In this document: positions 1 to 10,918 of the stretch, in pieces | Position numbering within the stretch: the stretch's first letter is position 1 | Layout: every line of letters starts with the position of its first letter | The notes under the pieces: model-generated | Databases searched by the model: none | What the model was told of the DNA's origin: nothing | The model's input: only the letters and a program-made list of their open reading frames with translations | Assembly: GCF_964204645.1 (NCBI RefSeq) | Contig: NC_134025.1 | Coordinates: forward strand, 8,747,001-8,811,000 | DNA length: 64,000 bases | DNA from: Tubulanus polymorphus | Taxonomy: Eukaryota; Nemertea; Palaeonemertea; Tubulaniformes; Tubulanidae | Direction: 5' to 3' | Position numbers and translations under genes: made by a program

Positions 1-1250
1 AAGAAAGCAGTCTTTCTAATAGTATTGTTTAGTAGACTATAATCCACAGGGGTGTAGATATCTCAGCTATAAACAGATATTCAAACTGACTGCAAATTTG
101 TGCAGTTTTTTCTGTATTGTTCATTTCCTATGACTACTGATAAGAAAATGTACTAAAGAGTAATGTGATGCAGGCTTTATCGGATTACTACTGAGTATTG
201 CTAGCTTATCAGGTTAGCATAACTGAAGTCATTTGATACTAGTGAACCAGAGAAATTGGTGGCTACAGATCTGTAAAATTCAATGAGCTCTTTTCATTAC
301 ATTGCCAATAATCATAAAAGGCCACTTAACAATCAGATTTTTCTAGTGTACAGAAAATAAGTACCAAAATCTATGAATTATAAATAAATTTAGTTCATAT
401 GCAGCCGGCATGGATAGCCTACATCATCATCATGATATAGGAACTAAATACTCAAAGAATGTTAGCTATGCTGCGAAAAAGATGACAGGCTTCGATTATG
501 AATACATTCCTGTCGAGATCTGCGTTCATCTAGCCTATATCGAATTAATCATGAATAAAGATGCAACGCAGTGGAGGCGTATGAAATCATCTAACCATGC
601 GTCAGAGTAAAAAGGCGTTGACTACTATCATTATAGGATGTTATTATCAACAGATACACAATTATTCCACTGTCTTTTGGAATGTGGAATTCCAACTATG
701 TGAACACAAGAATATCACCAAAAAAACATCTCTTTTCACATTTAGTCTTCACCGTGTTAATTCTATGAGATGAACTAGCAAATTAAGCAATTCATGATGT
801 AACACTAGGCTTGATGCAAAACCTTCAATTTGGACTCATATAATTTGTAAGGTGACACAGGACACCTAGAGGCATTATACTGGCATTGTACTAACTATGC
901 TTACTGGGCTTATACAGTGCCACGGTGACAGGACATGTAGGTACACTAAAATGCACAGCGCTCACTATGTGTACTGTTTATTTTATAACTACTATGCATA
1001 CTTTCAAAAACAAATTAGAATACATAGAATATTTCAAGAAAAATCATCAGCTTAGTAATAGGAAAGCTGGATCTTCAGCTGTATCATTTCACCTCACTCA
1101 AATGATGTGGTCTTTTGCTCAGTCTTTCAAAGACATTCTTTCTTGGACTATATTAGCACAGGCTTTGTATTCAATACTTTAAAAGGCGATCTATGACAAT
1201 TAAGAATCTTACGACCAATTGATAAGAGTTTACTTAAGGTGATAACTTAC
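1..1250 (-). other. Afadin intron (downstream of exon 2)
   Basis: This stretch follows the afadin exon 2 donor at 1250 in the direction of transcription. I found no further Ras-association exon in it. Small open frames at 410-610 and 925-1182 lack splice context and family motifs, so I treat them as chance. Confidence 0.5.
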
Positions 1251-3010
1251 CGCCGTTTACGTGGACTTCATATAGACAAAATTTACTCATTGACAACATT
1301 TTCATATCCGGACGGAACTTCTCAATCAGCGTGTCAAGAACATCTTTACACATCGCTGTACTGGACACTCGGATGCAGGTCGTTGAAACTCGGCCGTCTT
1401 GGTCGTGGAAGAAAAATCGCATAACGCCATTAAATTCATTGTTCTGCAAGAAAAGAGTTTAACTCAATGAAGAAAACAGTATCGTTATGTCCCTGATTTT
1501 CATGTTGTTTATGTTTTCTATGAGTGATAAGGGGGTAAATTTGTAAAAAGAAAATCAGCTTTTAAGTAGTTTTTTTTAATGTTTTTCTATTTATTGATCA
1601 AATTTCATATATTCCTCCTGGAATCCATATACAGTTGTGTCGACTATGAATATGCCATCTAGTATAGGCCTATGTCAAAACATATTGATTGTTTCCTGTA
1701 CTAAGATCATAGAAGATGTAATTCTATGAGAGGTCAGGTGGCAAATAGCCAACTGTTTACCATTATCAATCAGCAATAATAATTCCATATATACATGACT
1801 CTTTCATATTGTCAAATCTCATTATCATTGAATCTTCAAGAGAAAAACATCATTTCTGCTTGTACTAAACTAAGATACAAACGAAAAACAATAATCAAAT
1901 TTAACTATGTGCTGGGGCAGTTTGGTCAGCGGTGTATTTAACTTTTGATCCAGTAACTTGCAAGAATTCCCAAACAGTATGAGCCACTGTTTTATGTTAG
2001 GAAAGAAAACACACTTGTTGGTCGTAACTCACAAAAACAACATACCACAAATGACTCAACTAACACTGGTACCACACAGCCAAGCCTATTGGGATCACCT
2101 ATTCTTCTGTGGTAATTGTCCAATTACTGACTAAACAGGGTACTTAAAAATGTTCATAAGAATGAATCACTGTGATAATCATAATCAAAATATAGGCTGC
2201 TCTTTGTAAGACTGCAGTTAATCTGTAGCCTAGATTGTGTACAGAGTTTCCAGCCTAAGTGATGTAAGCTATAGGCCTAGTTTTAAACAATGAAAATCCC
2301 CCTAAAATGGCAAAACACATGTCCATCATTTCAGACATGGCCTACGCGCCTTAAATATAATTTGAATTATTCTACCAAAAATTAAAACAAGTAGGATTTC
2401 CAAAACTCAAGTTCAGTTTCATCGATGTTGGTGTTAGAGTAGCAGAAACGGTGATTTCACAATGTCATATATATGGTAAACTAAATGGTTAAGCTCATCA
2501 ATTCGATTAAAGCATTTCCATTTGTAGGTTTCGATTGGGTCGAATCACCAATTTTCTCTTCTCTGGTACGACCAGAATACACTATATCTATTCCAGAATA
2601 GCATTCAATCCATAAGCCAGATACGAGCCTTAGTAGAGGATTTCTAATCATGATTCCTGCACCTTCTTGGGAAATGCTTTATATTACAAACCAGAGATAG
2701 AGATTTGATAAAACATTCAATTCATTGACGTTATTAGCCTGCCCTATCAATCTCTAACATTTTAACAACCTGCTGTCTCAATCTTAATACAACACATCAA
2801 TCGCCGTTCAATTCAGCAGCATACCCAATAGCTATACATGGATGAAATGGGTGGTTGGACAAAACACACATAACCAAATGTATAAAAGAACTTCATCGAA
2901 TAAACATATACCTCATCTGGCATCGACAGTGAAAACAAATCGAGTCGATTTTCATTCCATTCTTGTATTTGATGCACCAGTTTCTGGCGTTCTTCTGCTA
3001 CATTAACCAT
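1251..3010 (-). CDS. AFDN: Afadin (5' part; continues beyond the left edge)
   Basis: Two coding exons read on the minus strand: exon 1 at 3010-2912 (33 codons, ATG at 3010, donor gtatat) and exon 2 at 1443-1251 (acceptor cag, donor gtaagt). They join in phase 0. Exon 1 has the afadin-like start EERQKLVHQIQEWNENRLDL. Exon 2 continues with EFNGVMRFFF, CIRVSSTAMCKDVLDTLIEK, FRPDMKMLS and LYEVHVNG, which is the first Ras-association domain of afadin/Canoe. The family links nectin-type adhesion and Ras/Rap signalling to actin at adherens junctions. The second Ras-association, FHA, DIL and PDZ parts must lie on exons left of base 1. The ATG matches the usual family start. The family match is clear; the partial state comes from the window edge and is not a break. 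Confidence 0.9.
1444..2911 (-). other. Afadin intron 1
   Basis: The intron is bounded by donor gtatat next to 2912 and acceptor ttgcag next to 1443, both read on the minus strand. It is AT-rich with no coding signal that I could support on either strand. Confidence 0.75.
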
Positions 3011-3525
3011 CTTTACGACTTATTGTAGTTCATATACGTCAATCTAATATTTTGAACAACAAATAATCCCGGTAATCCTCCTATAATCGCATTTATTCCA
3101 TGGTAAATCCACAATTTTCGAGGGAATTTCGGGCATATACACCTTCTTGGGGTTGCACGGTACGCATGCGCAATCGAATTCTGACTCAATGGGTGTCGCG
3201 CGAAGTCGAATTCGCGAACCTGACCTAGTTTCTGTAGGCTTACACGTTCGAATCCCAACTTCGATATTTTATATTTGTCACGTCTTTTATTTACCTATAT
3301 AAAAGTATATATACTTTTTTGTAAATTTCTAATTGCAAGTGTTTTTCACATGAATCTTATGGAGCAATACAATGAAAGCTTAATGCACCGGCGATTGTCT
3401 GGCTCTGGTGGTGGAGATTCATCCATCATGCATCATCTTCTCCACCCTCTGTCTGAATCGCGCGCTTGGGTTGCGAAGCCCTAAAAGCATCATCATTATC
3501 ATCGCTTGCGCTTGCTCGGAGAAAA
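3011..3525. promoter_or_regulatory. Probable bidirectional promoter between afadin and MORC
   Basis: The afadin start codon (3010, minus) and the MORC start codon (3526, plus) are only about 515 bases apart and point away from each other. The interval is locally richer in CpG than its surroundings, for example around 3160-3250 and 3450-3520. It contains no supported exon. A shared promoter is inferred from this arrangement; no transcription start is visible. A 69-codon open frame at 3275-3484 ends just before the MORC ATG and could lie in the 5' leader. Confidence 0.5.
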
Positions 3526-6500
3526 ATGCAATCTCAGTCAGCAGTACTGTTATCAGAATGTAGGCCTGGTAATATCCAAGGCCCTGCCCCTGCTGCTGCT
3601 GCTGGGGGAATCAAGTTATCGCAGGTACAGAACTGACCTAACAGACAAGAAATAATTCCACCTTCCTACTAAAAAAAAAAATTAAATTACACTACAAAAT
3701 TACATACATTTAGTTTCACTTCTCGATCGACCGCCCCCACCCAGATAGTTAATAGGCTATGGAATCAGCAGTGGTCAACTCATACTCGGGTTAACTCATA
3801 CACTATTGTGTGTGGACAACTTGTCCCTGCATTTTGACAAACTATTCACCTCCTTACTTAAAAAACTTTTTCCCTGTTTAATTTTTGGAAGTAGTTATTT
3901 AGCCGGATCCGGTTACGGACTTATAAAAGATATTTTGCCAGGTCCATATATTAGATAATAATAAAATCATTTTTTTGGGTTTAGGGTTAGGGTTTCGATA
4001 GGGTTAGTGTCAAGAGGGTGAGAAGAGGGTCCAGAGAGTTCCGTTTCACAACTAGGGATAGGGTTAGGGTAAGGGGAGGCTATATGTATTTAAAACATTC
4101 GGGTGGTTTTCAGCGTGCTCGATGGTCTAGTGGGAAGACACTGGGCTAGTAATTTACTTGCCCGGGTTCGAGTCTCGCTCTATCCGCTATTATCTCTAAC
4201 TCTATTCTCCACACTTTCCTTGAATTTTCTAAATACCCCACTTCTGTGCGCATGCGCGGCGTAAATCAGCCAATTAGAGACGATATCCGGCAAAATATCC
4301 TTCAGAAGTCAGTGACCGGATCCGGCAAAGTAACCACTTCCTTAATTTTTTAATAAAGATCTGGCCCGATAAGAATCAAGCCCGGCTGAATGGTGGCCAT
4401 CCTAGGGGCTCATATTTGAAGTTTGGGGGTGAATAGTAGCTTAGATCATCTAATGTCCCTGGTACTTTCTTTTTATAGTACTTTTGCCAAAATCAGAAGT
4501 TTTTACATATTTTTTAGCTTTTGAAGAGGTCCCTCAATTTTGCTTATTTTTCATATGTCACGCCCCTAGGTTCCATCATTTTAAGAAAAAATTAGGTCAA
4601 TTGGACACAAAATAAATATCCTGTGCCCAAAAAAGTTTACCTCAAGACATGAAGCTTACGAATGTGTGTCAATTTTCATTGACATTCGTGATGGGTATTA
4701 AACTCAGGCAGGTTTTTTGATCAATCAATTTTTTTGCAATTAGGGCCGTCTTAGTCTTCCCTCAGCATGTGAAAAGGGTTTTTTTAGGAGAATACTAACA
4801 GGTTGGTGTTTCTTTTTCAGACAAGCCCAAAATTCTTGCATTCTAATTCTACTTCACATAAATGGGCATTTAGCGCTATTGCTGAGCTTGTAGGTTAGTA
4901 TTGTGTTAGTTCTGATTGGCAAAATGCATCAGTATTGAGATATCTCGTTGCTCTTTCCGGTGCTAGTGTTGCGGCTAAAAGCGTCCTGCTTTAAGAATAT
5001 CACGGGTCAATTTATTTAAAGCAACTTTCATTGATTATAGACAATGCATATGATCCTGATTGTGGAGCTAAAGAACTACAAATTTTGGTTGAAAAAATTG
5101 GAAATGTGGATGTATTAGTTTTCAAAGATAATGGCAAAGGGATGTCAGAACAGAAGCTTCATAAGATGTTAAGGTGTGTTGGCCTTTTGTGCATTAAAAC
5201 AGTATTTTAGCTAGGCCCGTAATTATATCTACCTTGAAAAACAGTGATCTTATTGATTTATTATTCTTTCAGTTTTGGTTACTGCGAGAAGGTGATTGTT
5301 CAAAACCATAAACCAATTGGACAGTATGGTAATGGTTTTAAATCTGGTTCAATGCGACTTGGAAAAGATGCACTGGTTTTCACTGTGGACGGACACTCTA
5401 AGTCTATTGGATTTCTATCTCAGTCTTACCTTTTGGATGTAAGGGCGGAAACTGTCCTCATACCATTGGCAACGTGGGAAAAACATAATAGAAGTATCCT
5501 TTTTTGACCAGTTGAGTTGTCAGAAGATATCCCTTATTACTTTATATACCCTTTTTGCTAACTAAAATTGATTGATTTGTTTTTCTTAAATAATACAAAC
5601 TAGCGTATTCAAAAAACAGAGCTGAGAACCTTGATGTAATATACAAGTATTCCCCTTATAAATGTGAGACTGATATTTTGAAACAATTTGATGACATCAC
5701 TGCCAATGGACCTACTGGAACAAAAATTGTCATTTACAATCTAACCAAGTAAGTCTTAAGCATGACAATATTTGTAGGACAAACCCTTAACCAAGCTATA
5801 AGCTTATAAGATATAAAATTACAAGATAAATGGTTGAATGGTAGACAGTCTCTTGCAAAATTGAAATTTCTAAGATTTTATTGACTGCTAGGATATCATT
5901 AACTAGGTTTACACAAGCTTAGAACATACATCGGTGATTGACCTACGAAGATCCTCTTCTGGACAACAGAAAATGGCGCTTTTGCAATCTCGTGAAAACT
6001 GTTGAGTTTGACTATATTTCTGGTATTAGCATTCTTTGTTTGGTTACCGCAGGTCTACCGATGGTCGCTATGAGTTGGACTTCACAACTAATCGTTCAGA
6101 TATCATTCTATCTGAGCATGAAGTATTAGATAATGAAGTGCAAGTGTCTGATACAGCAATCCGAGATTATACTCCTGCATACAAGAGATCTCTGAAAGTA
6201 GGTTGTTTCAAATTGTTCAATTTTGGTTTTAATTTGGGCAGCAGTTCCAAATGTATTCATACATGCTTGATTATTTGAAGGAGTACTGTTCGATATTGTT
6301 TCTGAAACCGAGAATGAATATAAAGATCAACAATCATAAGGTTCGAACGAAAATGGTGGCTAAAAGTCTTTCCCAAACAGAGCATGATTTTTACAATCCA
6401 CGATGGATTGCGAACATGCCCGGTGCTAAGGTGAGTTTTCAGAGCAATTTGTGTCTTGTAAATAATGTTATTACTACAGTGATTTTGCGTGCTGCATTAT

Positions 6501-8847
6501 TGTTCATTTAAACTGCAGCCTGTGAAAATAACATTTGGCTTCAACATAAAAAATGCTGCTACTGAATATGGAATCATGATGTATAACAAAAACCGGCTAA
6601 TAAGAGCATTCGAGAGAATAGGAATTCAGAAGAAGGTGAGGTGAATCGAAAATAGTAGCGTGTACCTGTAATAAATTTTAGTTATTTATTTTAGCTTTTT
6701 ATTCACACAAAAAAACCATTTGTAGAATAACGGGGATGGAAAAGGAGTTGTAGGTGTGGCTGTTCTTGACTGTTTGAATCCAACGCATAACAAGCAAGAA
6801 TTCCTTCCTGATGAACGATACAAGTGAGTCATTGAAAGTACTACTTTATCGACCATTCCAGTCACTGTCCGCGATTATAGCCAATATTATTACTGGTAAA
6901 TGTAATGTTTGGTTTCAGTAGTGCAATTCATGCTTTATCTCAGAAATTAGCCGATTACTGGATGGAAAAAACATCATCAAATAGAAATATTGAAATAGGG
7001 TATGTCTAATTTCAAAAAGCATAAGAAGATACAACTCTCTTCCCTGAATTTGTCATAGTGTATTTTTTACGTCTTATAACGCTTTCAGGCCATTACCTGA
7101 CAGTACATGGGCTCAATGTGATGAATGTATGAAATGGCGTCGCTTGCCACCAGGTATAAAACCAGATGATCTTCCAGATAAATGGTATTGTTGGTTCAAT
7201 CCTAGTGACTCACACAAGTAAGCTACTTCATACTGTGGGGAATGAATAATTACATAATATTTAGATACATACGATAGATAAACTAGAAAATATTTTTCCT
7301 CTGAAAAATCAAGAATATATTTGTATGAGATAGGGCTTAGATGTGAGAATTATGAATACACTACTATGTGATTGGGCTCAGATTTAAAGATAGCTTTATT
7401 GTATTTGTTAATAGAATTTCGGATAAGGGTTTAGGAAAAAATGACCATCCTAATAAGGTATAGGAAGCCTCTTTTTCTTGAATTAAATGTGGTAGGTTTT
7501 AGTAGTCCCATGTTATTTTTATCTAATAGTGACTGCAGTATTGAAGAGGAATCAGAGGCTCAAGATGAAGAGCAAGTTATTCCCCGTGCATCATATCCAA
7601 AAACACAAAAAAAACTCAAGTGCGTATAGATCTTTCGCCCACTTGGGCTGTAGCATTCATGCATTTCACCAAGTGGGCATAGTATCCCTGGACCCCTCTG
7701 CAGTTTTTCTAAAAACCACATGTTAAGCAGATCCTATAAGGAGTTTAATGATATTATATTTTGTAGGGAATTAAAAAGAAGATCCGAAGTGAGTATTGTT
7801 TTTTATTTCCCATACAGTGCCGTGAGCACTTCCAAGAATCATGAGCTTCCTTTTTCTATAGGTTGATTTACGCGTGAAAAACCAAGAGATTGAAACAATG
7901 CGCAATGAAGTAAGCAAATTAACAAAGCAGGTTAGCCAATGGCGCCGTACTGGCATTTTATGCACATAAAGATTAGATAAAATTACATGAATCGGGATTC
8001 AAACTAAAGTAATACATGTACATTATAGACAATGTATGTGAAATACAGTGTACTGAGATGAATGTTTTATTGTTTATTGAAAATGTGGCTTTTTTTAGTT
8101 CCAATTAGACAATTTAGCTAAATTAAAAAAACAAGAATCTGCGTCGAAACAAAAAATTCTACAGCTCCAACGAGAAATCGATCAGATTAAAGGTGATCAG
8201 GCTCGTTCAATGCTCAATCAATCAGTACCAGTAAGTATAGTTTCATATTTACAACCACCATTGCTTAGTTCTTGGCAAATTGAAATGGCATGATGTATCC
8301 TCTTAGGAACCACACCCTAGTACTAGTAATGCGAGACCAAGTTTCCCTAGGATTCAGTTGCAGTAAGTTGTTTTATTTCTGATGTAATATATGCAATATA
8401 GTATGAGAAATATTCGCTCACTTTTGGTTTTTGTGTTTCAGGCAAAGACAAAATGCAAGTGAAGATGATGTTCAGATCAGGGATGTTCCATTTGTTGACG
8501 TGAAGGAGGAAGAATTTCCAGATGAGGAAGTCAATAAGAAGGAAAGAAATAAACGTCATAGTCCAGAGAATCAAGTTGGTACGTCGAAGCGATTTAAAAC
8601 TGAAAATACTGGTATATCAGTCAGCTGCCAAACAATTCCTGTGAAAAACAATGTTAAAAATCTCAGAGAAATGGTCTTAGAAGAAAAATTGAAGAATTTG
8701 CGTAAATCTGTATCGCAACTTCTTCATATAATTGTTCCAGATGTTCCTATTACAAATCTCGAGAAGATCGATAAAATTGTCAATGAATTGATTATAGCGA
8801 ACAGTCAAGATGATGCAGCAGCTAGTGGTGCTGCAAATGATAATTGA
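3526..8847 (+). CDS. MORC3/MORC4-like CW-type zinc-finger GHKL ATPase
   Basis: Seventeen exons splice into about 734 codons: 3526-3624, 4821-4893, 5041-5173, 5273-5493, 5604-5748, 6053-6197, 6242-6430, 6519-6635, 6726-6823, 6919-6999, 7089-7217, 7530-7619, 7767-7788, 7862-7930, 8099-8230, 8307-8362, 8442-8847. All use GT-AG and the reading frame holds throughout. Exon 7 could instead start at 6245, removing one codon. The GHKL ATPase shows the Asn motif AIAELVDNAYD (residues about 52-62), DNGKGM (87-92) and the glycine lid [15 protein letters not shown]. An S5-like transducer follows, then the CW zinc finger (about 440-478) with [14 protein letters not shown] and WYC, its last Cys coming from the next exon. 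A predicted coiled coil covers about 514-580 and a charged tail follows. Family members are nuclear ATPases that bind histone H3K4 methyl marks and compact chromatin. The CW and N-terminal parts are closest to vertebrate MORC3/4. No catalytic residue is visibly missing. Confidence 0.93.
3977..4074 (+). repeat. Degenerate TTAGGG-like motifs inside the MITE
   Basis: GGTTTAGGGTTAGGGTTT near 3978-3995 and ATAGGGTTAGGGTAAGGG near 4059-4076 repeat the animal telomere unit imperfectly, with unrelated sequence between them. Copies are few and broken, so this is an interstitial telomere-like patch and not a telomere. Confidence 0.6.
4115..4187 (+). other. tRNA-like (degenerate) sequence inside the MITE
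   Basis: A good A-box (TGGTCTAGTGG, 4123-4133) and near-consensus B-box (GGTTCGAGTCT, 4165-4175) are spaced as in a tRNA gene. The anticodon stem does not pair cleanly and the acceptor stem is weak. I read it as a tRNA pseudogene or tRNA-derived SINE head captured in the element, not a working tRNA. Confidence 0.5.
7637..7678. repeat. Short inverted repeat in MORC intron
   Basis: GCCCACTTGG (7637-7646) pairs exactly with CCAAGTGGGC (7669-7678) across a 22-base loop. It sits just after the exon 12 donor of the MORC gene. A role is not evident. Confidence 0.5.
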
Positions 8848-9136
8848 TGCAGCATAGCTGCATGAATATATTTATATGCTGTAGTCTTTCTAATTGATTG
8901 TCATTGAATGACTTTTGATTTATACAATTGTACAATTGTACTCGAACCTGCTGCTACATGTATGATGATAAGGGGGGTCATTCATTTATTACTTATGCAT
9001 TAGATGAGGGGGATGGTTAAGTGCAATTGTAGACTGTAATGCTTAATGTATATGTAAAAATGGCCGATTTTGTGTACAGAGGGAGGGAAGGGGTTGAAAA
9101 ATTCATATTTTATGCATAGGTAATGAATGAATGATC

Positions 9137-9322
9137 CCCAAAAGGCAAAAAATTGATACCTTGTTTCTCCTTTCTGCTGAGCTAAAAAGTTGACCCGGCC
9201 AGCCGCCTATCTACCTTTGTACATTACTACTGGAGAAGAAAACTGATTACAAATTTCATTGCATTTTACAAAATGACCCGGCTGATTAGGAGAAATAGGG
9301 TATCTTTTTGTTTAGTCTGGAG
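9137..9322. mobile_element. MITE copy A (GATACC...GGTATC family)
   Basis: The left end reads ATTGATACCTTGTTTCTCC (from 9152) and the right end reads AGGAGAAATAGGGTATC (to 9304). These are inverted repeats of each other. The reverse complement of the body matches the sequence at 46912-47019, notably the GACCCGGCTGATTAGGAGAA end and a CATTTTGTAAA...GCAATGAAAT stretch. Two dispersed copies with shared inverted ends and no coding capacity indicate a small non-autonomous DNA transposon family. The outer limits are approximate. Confidence 0.65.
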
Positions 9323-9447
9323 GTTTTTCCTTCCTTCATCGTGAAATACCGGATCTTAACATACTGCTGAAATAATGTGTGCCTGCAGATGTGGTGTAAT
9401 ATGTTAACCATGACACGGTCAATCATATTTCATTTTGTGCTGAATTC

Positions 9448-9651
9448 CATTTTCGAAAGGTGTTAAATGATTGTTGAAAGCCCTTGAAAAAGTTAATTTC
9501 TTCTGTTTAAATATTTCACTTATCGTCTATATCAGAGTATAGTAGCTCCATATTGGAAAGGTGTTAAATGATTGTTGAAAGCCCTTGAAAAAAATTATTT
9601 CTTCTGTTTAAATATTTCACTTATTGTCTATATCAGAGTATAGTAGCTCAA
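9448..9651. repeat. Two-copy tandem duplication, 102-bp period
   Basis: GAAAGGTGTTAAATGATTGTTG starts at 9455 and again at 9557, and similarity continues through TCAGAGTATAGTAGCTC at the end of each copy. Only a few bases differ. No open frame or known element is involved. Confidence 0.85.
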
Positions 9652-10918
9652 ATATTCTTTGAAATGAAGATAGTTTACCTTTGTTTGAATTTTGTCAATT
9701 GGTCGTTTTTTGTCAAAAGTTTATCAGCATGTTTATCACTACTATCCAGGTATATTTATCTTGTTGTATACCACCGATTAGCATTTAAACCTATCACAGT
9801 CAACCCAGCGGTTTTACGCACAATATTTTTGAATCCCATTTACAAAACCTTAGTTCATTGTAAATTAGAATGATGTTTAGTTAGATATCTAGCGCCTTTC
9901 GTTTATCCGGCACGGGAGGGTTCAAATTGTACGTTGGCCGATTATGCCATCTTTAACCACCCTCCCCCTTGTATGATCTTAGTACTGGTAATTAATTTAT
10001 CGACTCCCCATGACAATGCGTGATGACAATCCCTCATCTACCTTCAAATTCAACATGATAACGTCAGGACTTCGATAGCCTAATGATCAGTACCCAATGA
10101 AACAATTGATCAGATCTCTCAGATGTGATCTACGCTCTCACATTGCTTTCCCTGATGCGGAGGATTTTAATTTCATTTACTATGAAGAAGGATAAGAGTG
10201 TTGTGATGGGTGAACTGTAATTTATCTTTGGATTAAGAGATTTAACATTCTTTTCTAACCCCTCCATTCCGCACATTTGAAGTTAGTAAGTACTGGGGAG
10301 AATTTTTATCCCCCTTCCCAAAAATAATACGTACTATTCAAGAATTTTTTGAGTTGACTCCTGGCTGTGTACATAATTATTATCTGTTTATAAAATAAAT
10401 ACATGTTCCAGTCAATGATTTCTCCGGCTTTTCTTATTTATAGTCGTAACACTGCAAATTTCTGTAGTCAAATGTCTAATTTAGCAACTGTCAGTATAAA
10501 ATCCTTCAGCAAGATCAAGGCTCCATTACTACATTTTATCTGCATGTCATCTCTCTGTTGGATTTTGGATTTAAGTTGAAAAGTGGTTCTAAGCATGTAA
10601 GGTACCAGTAGTTGGGATTGAGGTTTACTGACACCGTCGTCCGCTGGGGCCTACATGTATTTTGTCGATTTGACAGGATATCTTCATATCACATTGAGGA
10701 TGCAAAATACGATGTAAAACATGAACAATACATTTATTCAGGGAAGTATGTATATTTTTGAAAGCTGTGACTAATCCAAGCATTAATCAAGTTATTCACT
10801 ATCCATAATACCAGGAATGCAAATTCTACTGTAGACTCTGCCTTACACACCAGTCAGTAAAATTTTCGGAAATATCTCTGACTTGTTATTCGCCAAGTAC
10901 ATGGCACTATATTGTTTA

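Larger units (their letters stand above)
3887..4341. mobile_element. Non-autonomous DNA transposon (MITE-like) with long inverted ends and a 9-bp target duplication
   Basis: The left end (GGAAGTAGTTATTTAGCCGG onward) and the reverse complement of the right end match over roughly 55-60 bases, including the shared GCCGGATCCGG core and GATATTTTGCC. The element is flanked by an exact direct repeat TTAATTTTT at 3878-3886 and 4342-4350. There is no transposase frame inside. A 9-bp duplication with long inverted ends suggests a Mutator-like origin; hAT (8 bp) is the alternative. It lies in MORC intron 1. Its interior holds a tRNA-like sequence and TTAGGG-like runs, listed separately. Confidence 0.8.
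8848..10918. other. Intergenic interval between the converging MORC and NSUN6 genes
   Basis: No supported exon. It holds a two-copy tandem duplication and a MITE copy (listed separately). AATAAA occurs on the plus strand near 10395 (possible MORC poly(A) signal, though 1.5 kb from the stop). TTTATT near 10733, which reads AATAAA on the minus strand, lies about 185 bases past the NSUN6 stop and is a plausible NSUN6 signal. Confidence 0.5.

Noticed and set aside
410-610. 66-codon open frame starting with a His run
   Set aside because: It lies in an afadin intron, has no splice context and no recognisable motif. Length is within chance for AT-rich DNA.
3275-3484. 69-codon open frame upstream of the MORC start
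   Set aside because: No domain or conservation cue. At most an upstream frame in the 5' leader.
3977-4074. Telomere or chromosome end
   Set aside because: Only a few broken TTAGGG-like units inside a transposon with genes on both sides.
4115-4187. Functional tRNA gene
   Set aside because: A and B boxes are present but the anticodon and acceptor stems do not pair properly.
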